Shown piece by piece: positions 36,778 to 48,979 of a stretch of 64,000 nucleotides of DNA. The position numbers were made by a program, and so were the translations under genes. Numbering within the stretch: the first letter of the stretch is position 1; each line of letters begins with the position of its first letter. This DNA comes from Rattus norvegicus. Lineage: Eukaryota; Chordata; Mammalia; Rodentia; Muridae. A model generated the notes under the pieces. That model was not told the origin of the DNA and did not search any database. It worked only from the letters and a program-made list of their open reading frames with translations. The stretch spans positions 60,652,424-60,716,423 of the forward strand of contig NC_086024.1 of the NCBI RefSeq assembly GCF_036323735.1, given 5' to 3'.

Positions 36778-36863
36778 GTTACATTTTTTTCGCGATGTCC
36801 CTGACTTCAGAGTGTTAGCATGCGGTGGAGATGGGACTGTGGGCTGGATTTTGGACTGCATAG
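36778..36863 (+). CDS. Dgkb: Dgkb internal exon 4 of 6: GGDGT ATP-binding motif
   Basis: An 86-bp exon with acceptor CTTCTTTTTCAG and donor GTAAAG. Its first base closes the glycine codon left open by exon 3. It reads LHFFRDVPDFRVLACGGDGT then VGWILDCI, and ends with one base (G) of a glutamate codon. ACGGDGTVGW is the defining glycine-rich nucleotide-binding motif of diacylglycerol kinases; change of its second glycine abolishes activity in studied family members. Entry phase 2 and exit phase 1 mean that skipping would shift the frame. A 171-residue open frame runs antisense across this exon and the upstream intron; it is a shadow, not a gene. Confidence 0.96.
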
Positions 36864-38176
36864 GTAAAGAAGACTTGTGTTTAACCCTATGTTCTGCTCT
36901 TGCTCTTTTTATCAATCTTTCTGTCTATCGGGTATCTATAAGTATCTAACAGTTGATGAATTTGAGTGTTTAATATTTTTGTGTTTTTCTTTTCAGATGT
37001 ACCCCTTCTTGGAACTTATTAGTAGTTTAAAAAAATAGAAGGAATTGGTATTTAGAAGCTGGTACATTTTAAACAAATATTTACTTTAAAAAACTTTTAG
37101 TCTTTGAATTGAGTAATTTCTGTTTGATACAGGTCCTTTCAAAAGAAGTATTAATTCAAACAAATTGACAGAATTTCTTTCTTTTTTTTCCTTATAAAGA
37201 AATGAAGATCAGAACATTCTGTCTTGCTAGCACTGAAAAACATTTCAAATTGAAAATGTCATGGTGGGAGTGGCAGGCATTAGTCCCAGCCTGGGCTCCC
37301 CTCCCCAGTTGCCTAAGTGCCATTAGTCAAACAAAGTACACAGTCTCATGAACACTTCTCCTATTAATCTAATAATGTCAATCTACTACTAGTTTATGAA
37401 AATAGTCATTGAAAATTCTGTTATTGGCATCCTAATAAAAGATATAAAATATTTATAAATGATTCCTGTGAAAATGCTAAAATTCTAGAATTATAAAAAT
37501 TACTGAGCAAGTATATAAGTAGTTAAACATGTAAAAGGATTTTAAAGTGAAGACTGTAATTTTTGGCTTGTTGTATGCCCCACATTTAATGGTATTGTAC
37601 TGGTATCCATGAGTTATCTCATCAACTGATTCATACACATACAATTACACAAACAGAATTACACACACTCACACAAATACAAACATAGACATACCCCCCA
37701 CACACACACATTCACACAAACATACAGATACCCACACACTGACATGAACTTAGGAAAAAAAGAGAAAAATACATTCTTGAGTTTCCTTCTGACATGTGAT
37801 GATTCAAATAAAATCATACAGAACTTTGGTGACAAATCTATACTGTTTGGAACCTAAAGGACTTTGTGGCTTAAAGGTCAAGCTAAATAAACAGTAAGTG
37901 AACAAACCTGATCTTTTCAGGTCATCCAATAGGAAAGCATTGTTCATTTGCCTTGAAATATTGAAGTACTATGAATAAGAAGAGTTAAACAGCATTCCTA
38001 ACAGTCATTCACTGTCATAGTTCAACTGTCAACAATTATGTTAAACTGTCCATGGAATTGATGTTGCAAAAGAAATTTACATAACCTACCTATTTAACTG
38101 TTGATATTTATTGCTATGTAAAAAAGAGGCAAACATACACACCACAGAGGCACATGCACAAACACAGAAATGCGTA

Positions 38177-38219
<43 letters not shown>

Positions 38220-38516
38220 ACACACCAGACAGTCATGAACATACATACAAGGCAAATTTTGAGTTCATTCAAGATATTTAAAAAGTTTTCTTGTTGTATG
38301 AATTAGAAAGGACTTATTACTGCCTTAAGAGTGCTACATATTTATCTAATATATCAGTTAGCACAGCAGAAAACCCTGCCATTTGTAGTTGTGTTTATAA
38401 AATTCAACTTGTGAAGGCTTAAAAGAACTTCATGAAATTATTTAATGTAAGTTTCTTTGTTTGTCAATGTTGATGAGTTTGAGTTAAAATATTATTTCCA
38501 TTGGCTCATCCCACAG
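36864..38516 (+). other. Dgkb: Dgkb intron, 1.65 kb
   Basis: Short intron between the two nucleotide-binding motif exons. It contains a possible B1 scrap (about 37256-37310), CA-rich stretches at 37620-37740 and a (CA)n at 38179-38223 preceded by GCGTACGCG, an alternating purine-pyrimidine run. Otherwise AT-rich without features. Confidence 0.85.
38179..38223. repeat. (CA)n microsatellite
   Basis: About 18 CA units after TGCGTACGCG and before AGACACACACACC. The whole stretch alternates purine and pyrimidine. Confidence 0.95.
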
Positions 38517-38606
38517 AAAAGGCCAATGTAGTCAAGCACCCTCCAGTTGCTATCCTGCCTCTTGGGACGGGCAATGACCTAGCAAGATGCCTGCGGTGGG
38601 GTGGAG
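38517..38606 (+). CDS. Dgkb: Dgkb internal exon 5 of 6: PLGTGNDLAR substrate/nucleotide motif
   Basis: A 90-bp exon with acceptor CTCATCCCACAG and donor GTAAGC. Two bases complete the glutamate codon from exon 4. It then reads KANVVKHPPVAILPLGTGND and LARCLRWGG, and ends one base into the next glycine codon. ILPLGTGNDLAR is the second invariant motif of the DGK catalytic core, which packs beside the GGDGT loop. The intron before it is only 1.65 kb, the shortest here. Phase 1 in and 1 out with a length divisible by three means skipping would be in frame but would remove the motif and give an inactive enzyme. Confidence 0.96.
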
Positions 38607-40476
38607 GTAAGCCTGCTGCAATAGAATTCATTAGAAAAGCCGGAGACTGCATTTAATGCATGACAGTTATCATGTGGTTATAGTAATGTAAGAGGCGATT
38701 TATGCTTACTAAGATTCTTAAAATAATCAAAAGTTTGAAGGGACAGATAGGTGAAGAATTTTAGACTGGGTGATAGGCTTTAATTAAACATTAAATACAG
38801 ATTTGGATTTGGGGAGACAAGTTTTCAAAACAACTCCGAGGGCTTGGTCTTTCTTTTGTAGAAAATAAGATGTATGCATTAAGAACTCAAAGCAATGTTC
38901 AGTCTGTTAATTTGCTATTATGTTCTACTTTAGAAAGCAGATAAAGGTTATCAAAGCCTAAATTGGAGCATGTTCAAAGGTTATAACTAGATATTGAACA
39001 AAACCTATTTTCTACACACTGAAATTATGAACAATGTGATAAAATTTAAAAAAAAAAACCTGAAACTGGAAAAATAAATGTCGATTAGTTACTTTCCCAA
39101 GAATGAAGATACTAAGTAGTGTTATTTGGAGTTTGCATTATGATAACCACTGTGCTCTATACTTGTGTATAAGAGAAACAGAAGGGCAATAATAGAAATT
39201 CTATTTGTACCCAAAGTTGGCTGTAATACTTAATACTTTCTAATAACAAGTGGATTGATACCAGTAAGAAAAAGCCCTCACTCACAGGGAGGTAAATACT
39301 AATGGTCCATCATCCTGGTGTGGACTTTGTAAGCAGAGGGGACCAGGTTCACTCTCCATGGACTCAGAAGTGGTAAGGAGCTTGTCTTATGCAACTTACA
39401 GTAGGATGGAGAATCGAGCAGAGTACACATGGAAACAATAATTCAGGGTAGTCTCTAAAGGACTTGGCTGAATCATTATAGCTACCCAATGATTGCCAGC
39501 CAACTGCAGATTATACTAAGGAAACAATCATTAAATTCTAAATATTTTTGTATCTAAATATACTTTAAGATATTTGAAACAGTCTCCAAAAACACTGTGA
39601 ATCAGAGGCCCTTAGGGAGGTTGTTAAAAATAAAATGGTTGACCCTACCCTGAATATACTGAATGGAAATCCTTTGGGATAGAACTCAGGCAGACAATAG
39701 GTCATTTGGAAAAAAGTCAAAATAAAAACCTCCCAAGTAACTGGATTTGGAACAGTTGAAAACTTTTGTGGCATATATACCTATTTCTCTGTTGTATTTT
39801 ATATAAATGGAATTGGAAGCTAAATTAAAAGTACCACATGTTCTATTTTGCATTTTCAAACATGTATTATAGTAATAATAAGTGAAAGACCATGTGACTG
39901 TCAAAGATAAAGAAATAACCATTACAAGATGCCTCTGTTCACCAGTTTTCATCCATGTGTTAAAGAGAAGGAAGTTATCGGTGTGACATAGTACAACTGT
40001 ATTCATTCATAGTCTGAGGTATACATTTGATTTGTTTTAAAAAATGTTTTGATCTTTGAAATGTTAATTTATTATTTATTGTTTTCAAGCTACCAAGTGA
40101 ATTAAATTTAAAAATCAATGTTTATTTAGGTTAGATTTATATAAAACCACATAAATGATTATCATTGATGGATGAAATGGGGGTTGTATCATAAGACAAA
40201 ATGAGATTAGAGATGAATTCTCAAAGTGCTTACTTATATTCTGGCCAAGTAGAGAGGAAATAAATTAGTGTCTCTTATCCTTTTAGAAACTAAATATTCT
40301 ATAAACCATGTGGACTATAAATCTGTGGAGAATGATATACATTACATTCAACAAAGCACAGTGCTATGGAAGAATGATTTACTACCATTAGCTAGATGAT
40401 CAACAAGGCCTTCCTAAGGAGTTCTCATTTTACCAGGTGCTTGACTATCGTGAAGGTGACTGTTTCTGGTGTTGAA

Positions 40477-40865
40477 ATGGCTAAAAGAGTTAGGGGAAAG
40501 AATGAAGGAACTGAAGGGATTTGCAATCCCATAGGAAAAAAACAGCAATATCAATGAACCAGACCCTCCAGGGACTAAACCACCAACCAAAGATTACCTA
40601 AGGAGCTGAGCGACCCATGGCTCCAGCTTCATATATAGCAGAGGATGGTCTAGTTGGGCACCAATGGGAGGACTGACAAGGCTGGATCCTGCCCAATACA
40701 GTGTAGGGGTATGCCAGGGAGGGGAGGCGGGAAGGGATGGGTGATTGGGGAGGGGAAACACCCTTATAGAAGAAGGGAGGGGGGGAAGGGATAGAAGGTT
40801 TATGAATGGGACCTCGGGAAAGGAGATAACACTTGAAAGGTAAATCAAAAAATCCAATAAAAAAG
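40477..40865 (+). mobile_element. L1 3'-UTR fragment, sense
   Basis: AGAGTTAGGGGAAAG, GAAGGAACTGAAGGGATTTGC, CCTCCAGGGACTAAACCACC, then the G-rich tract and GACCTCGGGAAAGGAGATAAC, AATCCAATAAAAAAG follow the L1 3' UTR in sense order and end in an A-rich tail. Only non-coding L1 remains. Confidence 0.85.
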
Positions 40866-41579
40866 AAACATAAATAAATAACTAATAAAAATAAAGTATA
40901 TCTTAAATGTTAAAACAAAAACAAAGAGAAGCCTGATGGAGTTTTTAAAGCACTCAGTTCTTAGGAGATGGACATTAGGCTTGGTGAGCTTGGAATAGTC
41001 TTACAGAATGTTTCTTACATAATATTTTAGTTTAAACTATTCTTTGATTTGCTAGCGGCTTGTTCTAAGCATATTATTAATTTTTATACTTTAAAATTAT
41101 ACATTACACAATACATTTTAAGATAATACTCAGTCTTTCCCCTGTAGTTATTATTTACTCTAATCTTTGCTTCATTTATTTAAAAGCACTTTGTTTTAAA
41201 ATCTAGCATGTGAGTTATGATGGGCTCTAGTATTGGAATTTCTGCTGTTAGAGGTTGAACATGTCAATCTCAAATGCAATTCATTCTCCTTTAGCCAATG
41301 CTGTCTTGGATGATGCCTCTTCCTTTCCTTTTATCATAATGAGTTCTTCAAGTAATGCATATGTATTAGATGTAACCACTGTTCACAGCTTCTGACAATT
41401 TCTTGTTAAACAAATTAGTAAACTAAAGGTCAAAAGTTGGAGACAGAAGCTACCCAAAATGTTTCAACTCAGGCTATCATTTTTGGAAGAAATAACATAC
41501 TTGCATGAGTGAGTGTGGTTATGTATGCAACAGAACAAGTCAGAGATACAGAGATTATTTTACACACAAATATTAACAT

Positions 41580-41762
41580 TTTTAAAAAGATTTGTTTATT
41601 TTATGGATATGCATATACTGTAGATATCTTCAGACATACCAGAAGAAGGCAACTGATCCCATTAGAGATGGTTGTGAGCTACCATATTGTTGCTAGGAAT
41701 TGAACGCAGGACCTCTGGAAGAGCAGTCAGTACTCTAAACCACTAAACCATCTCTTCAGCCC
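41580..41762 (-). mobile_element. B2 SINE, antisense
   Basis: The reverse complement gives the B2 head (GGGGGCTGAAGAGATGGTTTA, GAGGTCCTGCGTTCAATTCC) and body, with the A-rich end at the left (TTTTTAAAAAGATTTGTTTA). Moderately diverged. Confidence 0.9.
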
Positions 41763-41819
41763 CCCAAAATGTTAATTTTAAAAATAGCGTTACTTACTCT
41801 TTGAGAATTTAGTACAAGT

Positions 41820-43480
41820 ATTTTGATCATGTTCACCCTTCACTACTGTCTTTCAGTGCTTCCTGAAGACATTCCCCAACAATGACTCCTTCACTATTAT
41901 GTATTCTTTGTAGTCCTGCTAGTCTGTGCATAGGTGTACTAACCATCCAATAGAGAATGGACCACCTATCAGTGGCCCCATTCCCAAAGAAAATGACTAT
42001 CTCTGCTCCAACTGCCATCAGTTGACAAAAGCCTGGCATACCTGCCTTCTGAGCAACTCTCCCCATCAATGATGCTAGTTTGAAAGGCTCATTCTGCAGG
42101 TAATGACAACTGGTGGAGGTTCATGAGTGCCGCAGGTATACCGTATCCAGGAGATATTTCACATCACTATACTGTTCTCCTGCTTTTCAGTTCTTTCTAC
42201 CCTTCTCTCACAATATTTCCTGTATCCTGAGCGAGGGGAAAGTGGATATAAATATTTCATTGTTGCACTCATAGTCACTCATTCTCAGTGCTCTGACTGT
42301 GCATGAGTCTCTGCATTAATAAGAGCCACTGCCAAACAAAGCTTTGTCAACCATGGTGAGGGCAGCACCAAACTGTAGGTATAAATGTAAGTGCTCTGGA
42401 GACATCTTGCCATGTCTGTTTAGCGAAACAAGAGAAATAAATGTCCTAGGCCATGAGCTTTCCAGTTATGGACTTTTGATGTGTCTACCATACGAAGCAT
42501 GAATTCCCACCTATACAACAAGCCTCCAATTTAACCAGAATGCAGTTTGTTGCCTCCCTAACAGTTCTGATTCTGCATCAGTGAGTACATCCTGTCAGGT
42601 AGGTCAGTATTATATCATGCAGGGCACATAGCTAAGTCATATTATTGAATTCTTTCCTTTTTTTTCAGTCTGTCTTGCACAGAGCCCTCTGGCATTAGAA
42701 CAATGATCCAAAAGAGATGACATTTGCTGTTTCAGTTCAAAATTCATTTCTTTATGTCTAGTAATCCAAAAAATATGTGTTGTTTTCAGCAGCATCTTCA
42801 TACCTTAAATTTACTAATTATGTCAGGCAACTGAGAACAATTATCAATAGTGTATGCTGTTTAGGGAACATCTGAGAGTTGCCTGAACAGTAACTGTGAG
42901 GAGGTAACCAACTCCCCAGAAGTGCGATTTTCATTTTGTAAGTCAGGTCTTTTGGGAGTGCATTGTACACCAGTGCAAGTATTTCCTTTCAAGCTTTTTT
43001 TATTTTTTAACTAAAAGATATTTTAATTTATATACGAACCAGTAGATTTCCATGTGCTATTATATATCCCTAACTTTACATGATTGACCCTGTATCCTTC
43101 TCTTTATTATCTTATTTGCCCCATCTATACTTAAACCCCTAGTGTGATCTCCTCTCTCCTTTCATGTGACACATGTTTAACTATCCCTCTAATTTTGTAT
43201 TTTAGGTGAAATTGTAAAGCACCATGTTTCTGTACACATACTTTGTAGACCATCATTTTGGTTAACTCTTTTCTCAGCTTCTACATTTCTTCCTTCCCAT
43301 AATACCTCCCTGCTTAAACCTTTCTCTGCTCAGTTTTCTGTTTTGAAGGCAATTGAAATGTCTGTTTAGCAAAGCAATAGTAATAAGTTTCCTGGGCCAT
43401 GACCTTCCAAGGTATGGTCTTAAGCTAGTCTATATTAGGCATGAATTCCTTCCTATACAACAAACCTCAAATTTATTTTA
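41820..43480. repeat. Older rodent interspersed repeat, class not assigned, with a partly repeated unit
   Basis: Non-AT-rich sequence typical of a dispersed repeat. Two diverged copies of one roughly 130-base unit lie at 42402-42535 and about 43350-43480: both contain TGTCTGTTTAGC, CCTRGGCCATGA, GGCATGAATTCC-like text and CCTATACAACAA. I believe it is an old L1 or LTR sequence but cannot name the family. Confidence 0.5.
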
Positions 43481-44134
43481 CTCTTATTTTATCTTATTTT
43501 ATTGACTAGCTTTATTCTCAAGTATTTTCTTTATTTTTATTTTATTAGACTTTTCTCTGACTCTCATTTTCTGTGTCTCTCTGTTCTCTGCCTCTTCCCT
43601 ATCATGTGTGTGTGTACATGTTCCCACTCTCGTGTGTGTGCATGCGTGTGTGTGTACATTCATATAGAGTTTTCATTACTATTTTAATATCATTATTACT
43701 TATGCATCTTTTCAGATTATTTATCCTGGTTTAATTTTGGTTTCTCATGTGCAGCAAGTAAGTCATTCATCCATATCATTACATCATTTGTTTTAGAGAA
43801 GTAAAAATTTTAAGGCTTTGTTTTAGAATCTTCCAAGGTTCACTGACTTCTTTGTTATCATAGTTTACCCCTTCTAATTTCATTACATGTAACTTTTCCT
43901 GTTATGATTTTGTATAGGGTTTTATAATCTTTTCATCAAATTATTACTAGATGTAAAGCCATAAATTAGTAGATAGTTTTGTTGGGTATAATTCTCTAGC
44001 TTAGAAGTTTGGTATATCAGAACTTGAGGACAATCATTCTATTTCTTCTGTCTTTAAAAGTTTCTATTACAGAATAAAATTTCCTTGCAACGAAACCAAG
44101 CGAGAGACAAATAAACATAATTTCACCTCTAATA

Positions 44135-44683
44135 ATGAAAATAACAGGAAGCAACAATCACTATCCCTTAGTATCTCTCAACATCAATGGACTCGATTCC
44201 CCAATAAAAAGACATAGACTCACAGACTGGATACATAAAGAGTACTCAGCATTTTGCTGCATGCAGGAAGCATACCTCAGAGACAAAGACAGATATTACC
44301 ATAGAGTAAATGGCTGGAAAACAACTTTACAAGCAAATGGCATGAAGAAACAAGCTGGACTTGCCATTGTACTATCAAATAAAATAGACTTTCAGCCAAA
44401 CGTCATTAAAAAAGATAAGGAAGGACACTTCATATTCATCAAAGGAGAAATCCACCAAGATGAACTCTCAATCCTAAATATCTATGCTCCAAATGCAAGG
44501 GAACCTACATTCATAAAAGAAACCTTACTAAAGCTCAAAGCACACATTGTACCTCACACAATAATAGTAGGAGATTTCAACACCCCACTCTCATCAATGG
44601 ACAGATCATGGAAACAGAAATTAAACAGAGACATAGAGAAACTAACAGAAGATATGGACCAAATGGATTTAACAGATATTTAG
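44135..44683 (+). pseudogene. L1 ORF2 endonuclease domain, truncated by stop
   Basis: 182 codons of an APE-like L1 endonuclease domain. Visible landmarks are SLNINGL (start of the fold), the QE pair at about residue 44-45, ILNIYAPN and IIVGDFNT. The stop after DLTDI replaces the tyrosine codon usual at this place. In an intact L1 the domain nicks target DNA at TTTT/AA. Here the remaining endonuclease and everything downstream are out of reach of translation. Confidence 0.9.
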
Positions 44684-45557
44684 AGAACATTCCATCCTAA
44701 ATCAAAAGGATATAACTTCTTCTCAGCACCTCATGGAACCTTCTCCAAAATTGGCCATATAATAGGTCAGAAAACAGGCCTCAACAGATACAGGAAGATA
44801 GAAATAATCCCATGCATCCTATCAGATAACCATGCCCAAAGACTGGTCTTCAATAACAACAATAATGACAGAAAGTCCACACATACATGGAAGTTGAACA
44901 ATGCTCTACTCAATGACAACTTGGTCAAGGAAGAAATAAAGAAAGAAATTAAAGACTTCTTAATATTTAATGAAAATGAAGATACATCATTCCCAAACTT
45001 TTGGGACACAATGAAAACAGTACTAACAAGAAAATTCATAGCTCTGAGTGCCTGCAAAATGAAACAGGAGAGCATATATCAAGCAGCTTGACAGCACACC
45101 TAAAAGATCTAGAACAAAAAGAAATAAATGAACACAAGAGGAGTAGAAGTCAGGAAATTATCAAAATCAGGGCTGAAATCAACCAAGTAGAAACGAAAAG
45201 GACTATACAAAGAATAAAAAAAAGCAGGAGCTGGTTCTTTAAGAAAATCAACAAGATAGATAAACCCTTAGCCAGACTAAGCAGAGGTCACAGAGAGTGT
45301 ACCCAAATTAACAAAATCAGAAATGAAAACAGAGACATAACAACAGAATCTGAAGAAATTAAAAAAAATCATCAAATCCTACTACAAAAGCCTATATTCA
45401 ACAAAACTGGAAAATCTGGACAGTTTTCTAGACAGATACCAGGTACCAAAGTTAAATCATGAACAAATAAACCATCTAAACAACCGCAAAACTCATAAAG
45501 GAATAGAAGCATTTATTAAAATTCTCTCTCAAAAAAACAACAAAAAAAAAGGACCCG

Positions 45558-46343
45558 ATGGGTTTAGTGCAGAATTCTACCTACCAGACCTTCATAGAAG
45601 ACCTCATACCAATACTGTCCAAACTATTCCACAAAATAGAAACAGACAGAGCACTACCAAATTCCTTCTATGAAGCCACAATTACTCTTATACCAAAACC
45701 ACAAAAAGATCCAACAAAGAAAGAATTTCCCTTATTAATATTGATGCAAATGCAAAAATACTCAATAAAATTCTTGCAAACCGAATCCAAGAACACATCG
45801 AAATTATCATCCATCATGATCAAGTAGGCTTCATCCCAGGCATGAAGGGATGATTTAATATATGAAAATCCATCAATATAATCCACTATATAAACAAACA
45901 CAAAGATAAGAACCAGACGATCATTTCATTAGATGCTGAGAAAATGTTTGACAAAATTCAAACCATTTCATGATAAAAGTCCTGGAAAGATCAGGAATTC
46001 AAGGCCCATACTAAACATAGTAAAATCAATGTACAGCAAACCAGTAGCTAACATCAAATTAAATGTAGAGAAACTTGAACCAATCCCACTAAAATTAGGG
46101 ACTAGACAAGGGTGCCCACTCTCTCCCTATTTATTCAATATAGAACTCGAAATCCTAGCCAGAGCAATCAGACAGCAAACGGAGGTCAAATGGATACAAA
46201 TTGGAAGGGAAGAAATCAAAATATCACTATTTGCAGATAATATAATAGTGTACTTAAGTAACTCCAAAATTTCCACCAGAGATCTACTTAACCTGATAAA
46301 CAACTTCAGCACAATGTTGGGGTATAAAATTAACAGAAACTAA
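45558..46343 (+). pseudogene. L1 ORF2 reverse transcriptase domain remnant, broken
   Basis: Two open segments (45558-45827 and 45933-46343) in different frames. The first shows FYEATITLIPKPQKDPTKKE, the second LGTRQGCPLSPYLFNIELEI and SLFADNIIVYLSNSK, all reverse transcriptase blocks of L1. The catalytic FADD box is FADN: the second aspartate is changed to asparagine, expected to abolish polymerase activity even if the frames were intact. Confidence 0.9.
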
Positions 46344-48883
46344 TCAGTAGCCTTCCTCTACTCAAAGGATAAATTGGTTGAGAAAGAAATTAAGGAAATG
46401 ACACCCTTCACAATAGTCCCAAATAATATAAAATATCTTGGTGTGACTTTAACCAAGCAAATGAAAGTACTGTATGACAAGACCTTCAAGTCTCTGAAGA
46501 AAGAAATTGAGGAAGATCTCAGCAGGTAGAAAGATCTATGCTCATGGATTGGCAGGATTAATATAGTAAAGATGGACATTTTGCCAAAAGCAATCCACAG
46601 ATTCAATGAAATCTTCATCAAAATTCCTACTCAATTCTTTATAGAGATAGAAAAAGCAATTTGCACATTCATTTGGAATAAAAGAAACTAGGATAGTGAA
46701 AACTATACTCAACACTAAAAGAACTTCTGGGGGACTCACCATCCCTGACTTCAAGCAGTATTACAGAGCAATAGTGATTAAAAACTGTATGGTATTGGTA
46801 CAGAGACAGACAGATAGACAGTGTAAAAGAATTGAAGACCCAGAATGAACCCACACACCTATGGTCACTTGATTTTTGACAAAGGAGCCAAAACCATTCA
46901 AAGGAAAAAAGATAGCATTTTCAGCAAATGGTGGTGGTTCAACTGGAGGTCAGCATGTAGAAAAATGCAGATCGATCCATGCTTATCACCCTGTACAAAG
47001 CTTAAGTCCAAGTGGATCAAGGACTTCCACATCAAACCAGATACACTCAAACTAATAGAAGAATAAATGGGGAATAGTCTTTTACACATGGGCACTGGGG
47101 AAAATATCCTGAACAAAACAGCAGTAGCTTATGCTCTAAGATCTAGAATCAAAAAATGGGACCTCATAAAGCTTACATACTGCAAAGCTTCTGTAAGGCA
47201 AAAGACACTATCATTAGGACAAAATGTCAATCGACAGATTGGGGAAAGATCTTTACCAACCCTACATGTGATAAAGGACTAATATCCAAAATATACAAAG
47301 AACTCAAAAAGTTAACTGCAGAGAGCCAAATAACCGTATTAAAACATTGGGTATAGAGTTAAACAAAACCTTCTAAGCTGAGTATTATCAAATGGCCAAA
47401 AAGCACCTAAAGAAATGTTCAACATCCTTAGTCATCAGGAAAATGCAAAACAAAACAACCCTGAAATTCCACGTCACACCAGTCAGGATGGCTGAGATAA
47501 AAACTCAGGTATCAGCAGATACTAGCAAGGATGTGGAGAAAGAGGAACACTCCTCCATTGTTGGTGGGATTACAGACTGGTACAACCATTCTGGAAATTA
47601 GTCTGAAGGATCCTCAGAAAATTGGACATTGAACTACCTGAGGACCCAGCTATACCACTCCTGGGCATATACCCAAAAGATGCTCCAACATACAACAAAG
47701 ACACGTGCTCCACTATGTTCATAGCAGCCTTATTTATAATAGCCAGAAGCTGGAAAGAACCCAGATGCCCTTCAACAGAGGAATGGATTAAAAAAAATGT
47801 GGTACATCTATACAATGGAGTACTACTCAGCTATCAAAAACAATGACTTCATGAATTTCATAGGCAAATGGAAAATACCATCCTGAGTGAGGTAACCCAA
47901 TCACAGAAAAACACACATGGTATGCACTCATTGATAGGTGTATACTAGCCAAAAAAGCTCGAATTACCCAAGATGCAATCTGCAGACCACAAGAAACTCA
48001 AGAAGGGTGACCAAAATGGGAATATTCTCACTCCTTCTTAAAAGGAGGAAAATATATCCATAGGAGGGGATAAAGTTTAGAGCAGTGACTCAAGGAATGC
48101 CCATTCAGAGCCTGCCCCACATGTGGCCCATATATATACAGCCACCAAAACTAGATAAGATTGATGAAGCTAAAAAATGCACGCTGAAAGGGACCGGATA
48201 TAGATCTCTCCTGAGAGACACATCCAGAGCGTGTCCAATACAGAGGTCAATGCTAGCATCAAACCATCGAACTGAAAATGGGACCCACTTGGGGGGAATT
48301 AGAGGAAGAATTGGAAGTGCGGAAGGAACTTGCAACCCGATAAAAACAACAATTCCAACCAACCAGAGCTTCCAGGGACTAAGCCACTACCAAAAGACTA
48401 TACGTGGACTGACCCAAGGCTCCAACTGCATATGTAGCAGAGAATAGCTTTGTTGGGACACCAGTGGAAGGGGAAGCCCTTGGTCCTGCCAAAGTTGGAC
48501 CCCCAGGGTGGGGGAAACTGAAGGGGGTGCAGTAAGGAGGATGTATGGGGGAGCAGAGGGAAGGGGATCGGGGCTTATGGACAGGAAACCGGGAAGGGGA
48601 ATAACATTTGAAATGTAAGTAAAGAAAATATATCTAATAAAATAATTTCAAAAAAGTGTCTATTGCTGAATTAGATATTACTCTATGGAACTACATTAAG
48701 AAGTGACTTACCCTTACTTTTTTGCAGCTTTAAATACGTTTTCCTAATAGCTTTTCCTTCAGCCTTTTTAGTGTTTTAATATAAAATGCTATGGGTAGTT
48801 TCATTTCTAGGCATATTTCATCTTCTATATGCTTCTTGAGCATCTATGAACATCTACTTCTCTATGTTTGAAGATGTTCTTCT

Positions 48884-48979
48884 TTTTTTTTCTTCTTCTT
48901 TTTTTCAGAGCTGGGGACCGAACCCAGGACCTTGTGCTTGCTAGGCAAGCACTCTACCACTGAGCTAAATCCCCAACCC
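48884..48979 (-). mobile_element. ID (BC1-like) SINE with 15-bp near-perfect duplication
   Basis: The reverse complement is an ID element (GGGTTGGGGATTTAGCTCAG start) with its tail as T/CTT repeats on the left. Direct repeats TGAAGATGTTCTTCT (48869-48883) and TGAAAATGTTCTTCT (48980-48994) differ by one base. The tail is interrupted by CTTCTTC, so it is slightly older than the 6.3-kb copy. Confidence 0.93.

Larger units (their letters stand above)
44076..48651 (+). mobile_element. 4.6-kb decayed L1 (copy C) with ORF2, sense
   Basis: The copy starts just before ORF2 and runs through the 3' UTR to the A-rich end. Imperfect 20-base direct repeats (17 of 20 identical) flank it at 44056-44075 and 48652-48671, an aged target-site duplication. 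ORF2 opens MKITGSNNHYPLVSLNINGL at 44135. The endonuclease region keeps CMQEAYL, NIYAPN and VGDFNT, then hits an in-frame TAG at 44681-44683. Past the stop, SKIDHIIG has become SKIGHIIG and the SDH motif reads SDNH, so two active-site positions look lost. The reverse transcriptase box reads FADN instead of FADD (near 46236). Many frameshifts follow. Non-functional. Confidence 0.95.

Noticed and set aside
36400..36915. 171-codon antisense open frame overlapping the GGDGT exon
   Set aside because: It is AT-rich, shares DNA with a certain Dgkb exon on the other strand, and has no recognisable product; a shadow frame.
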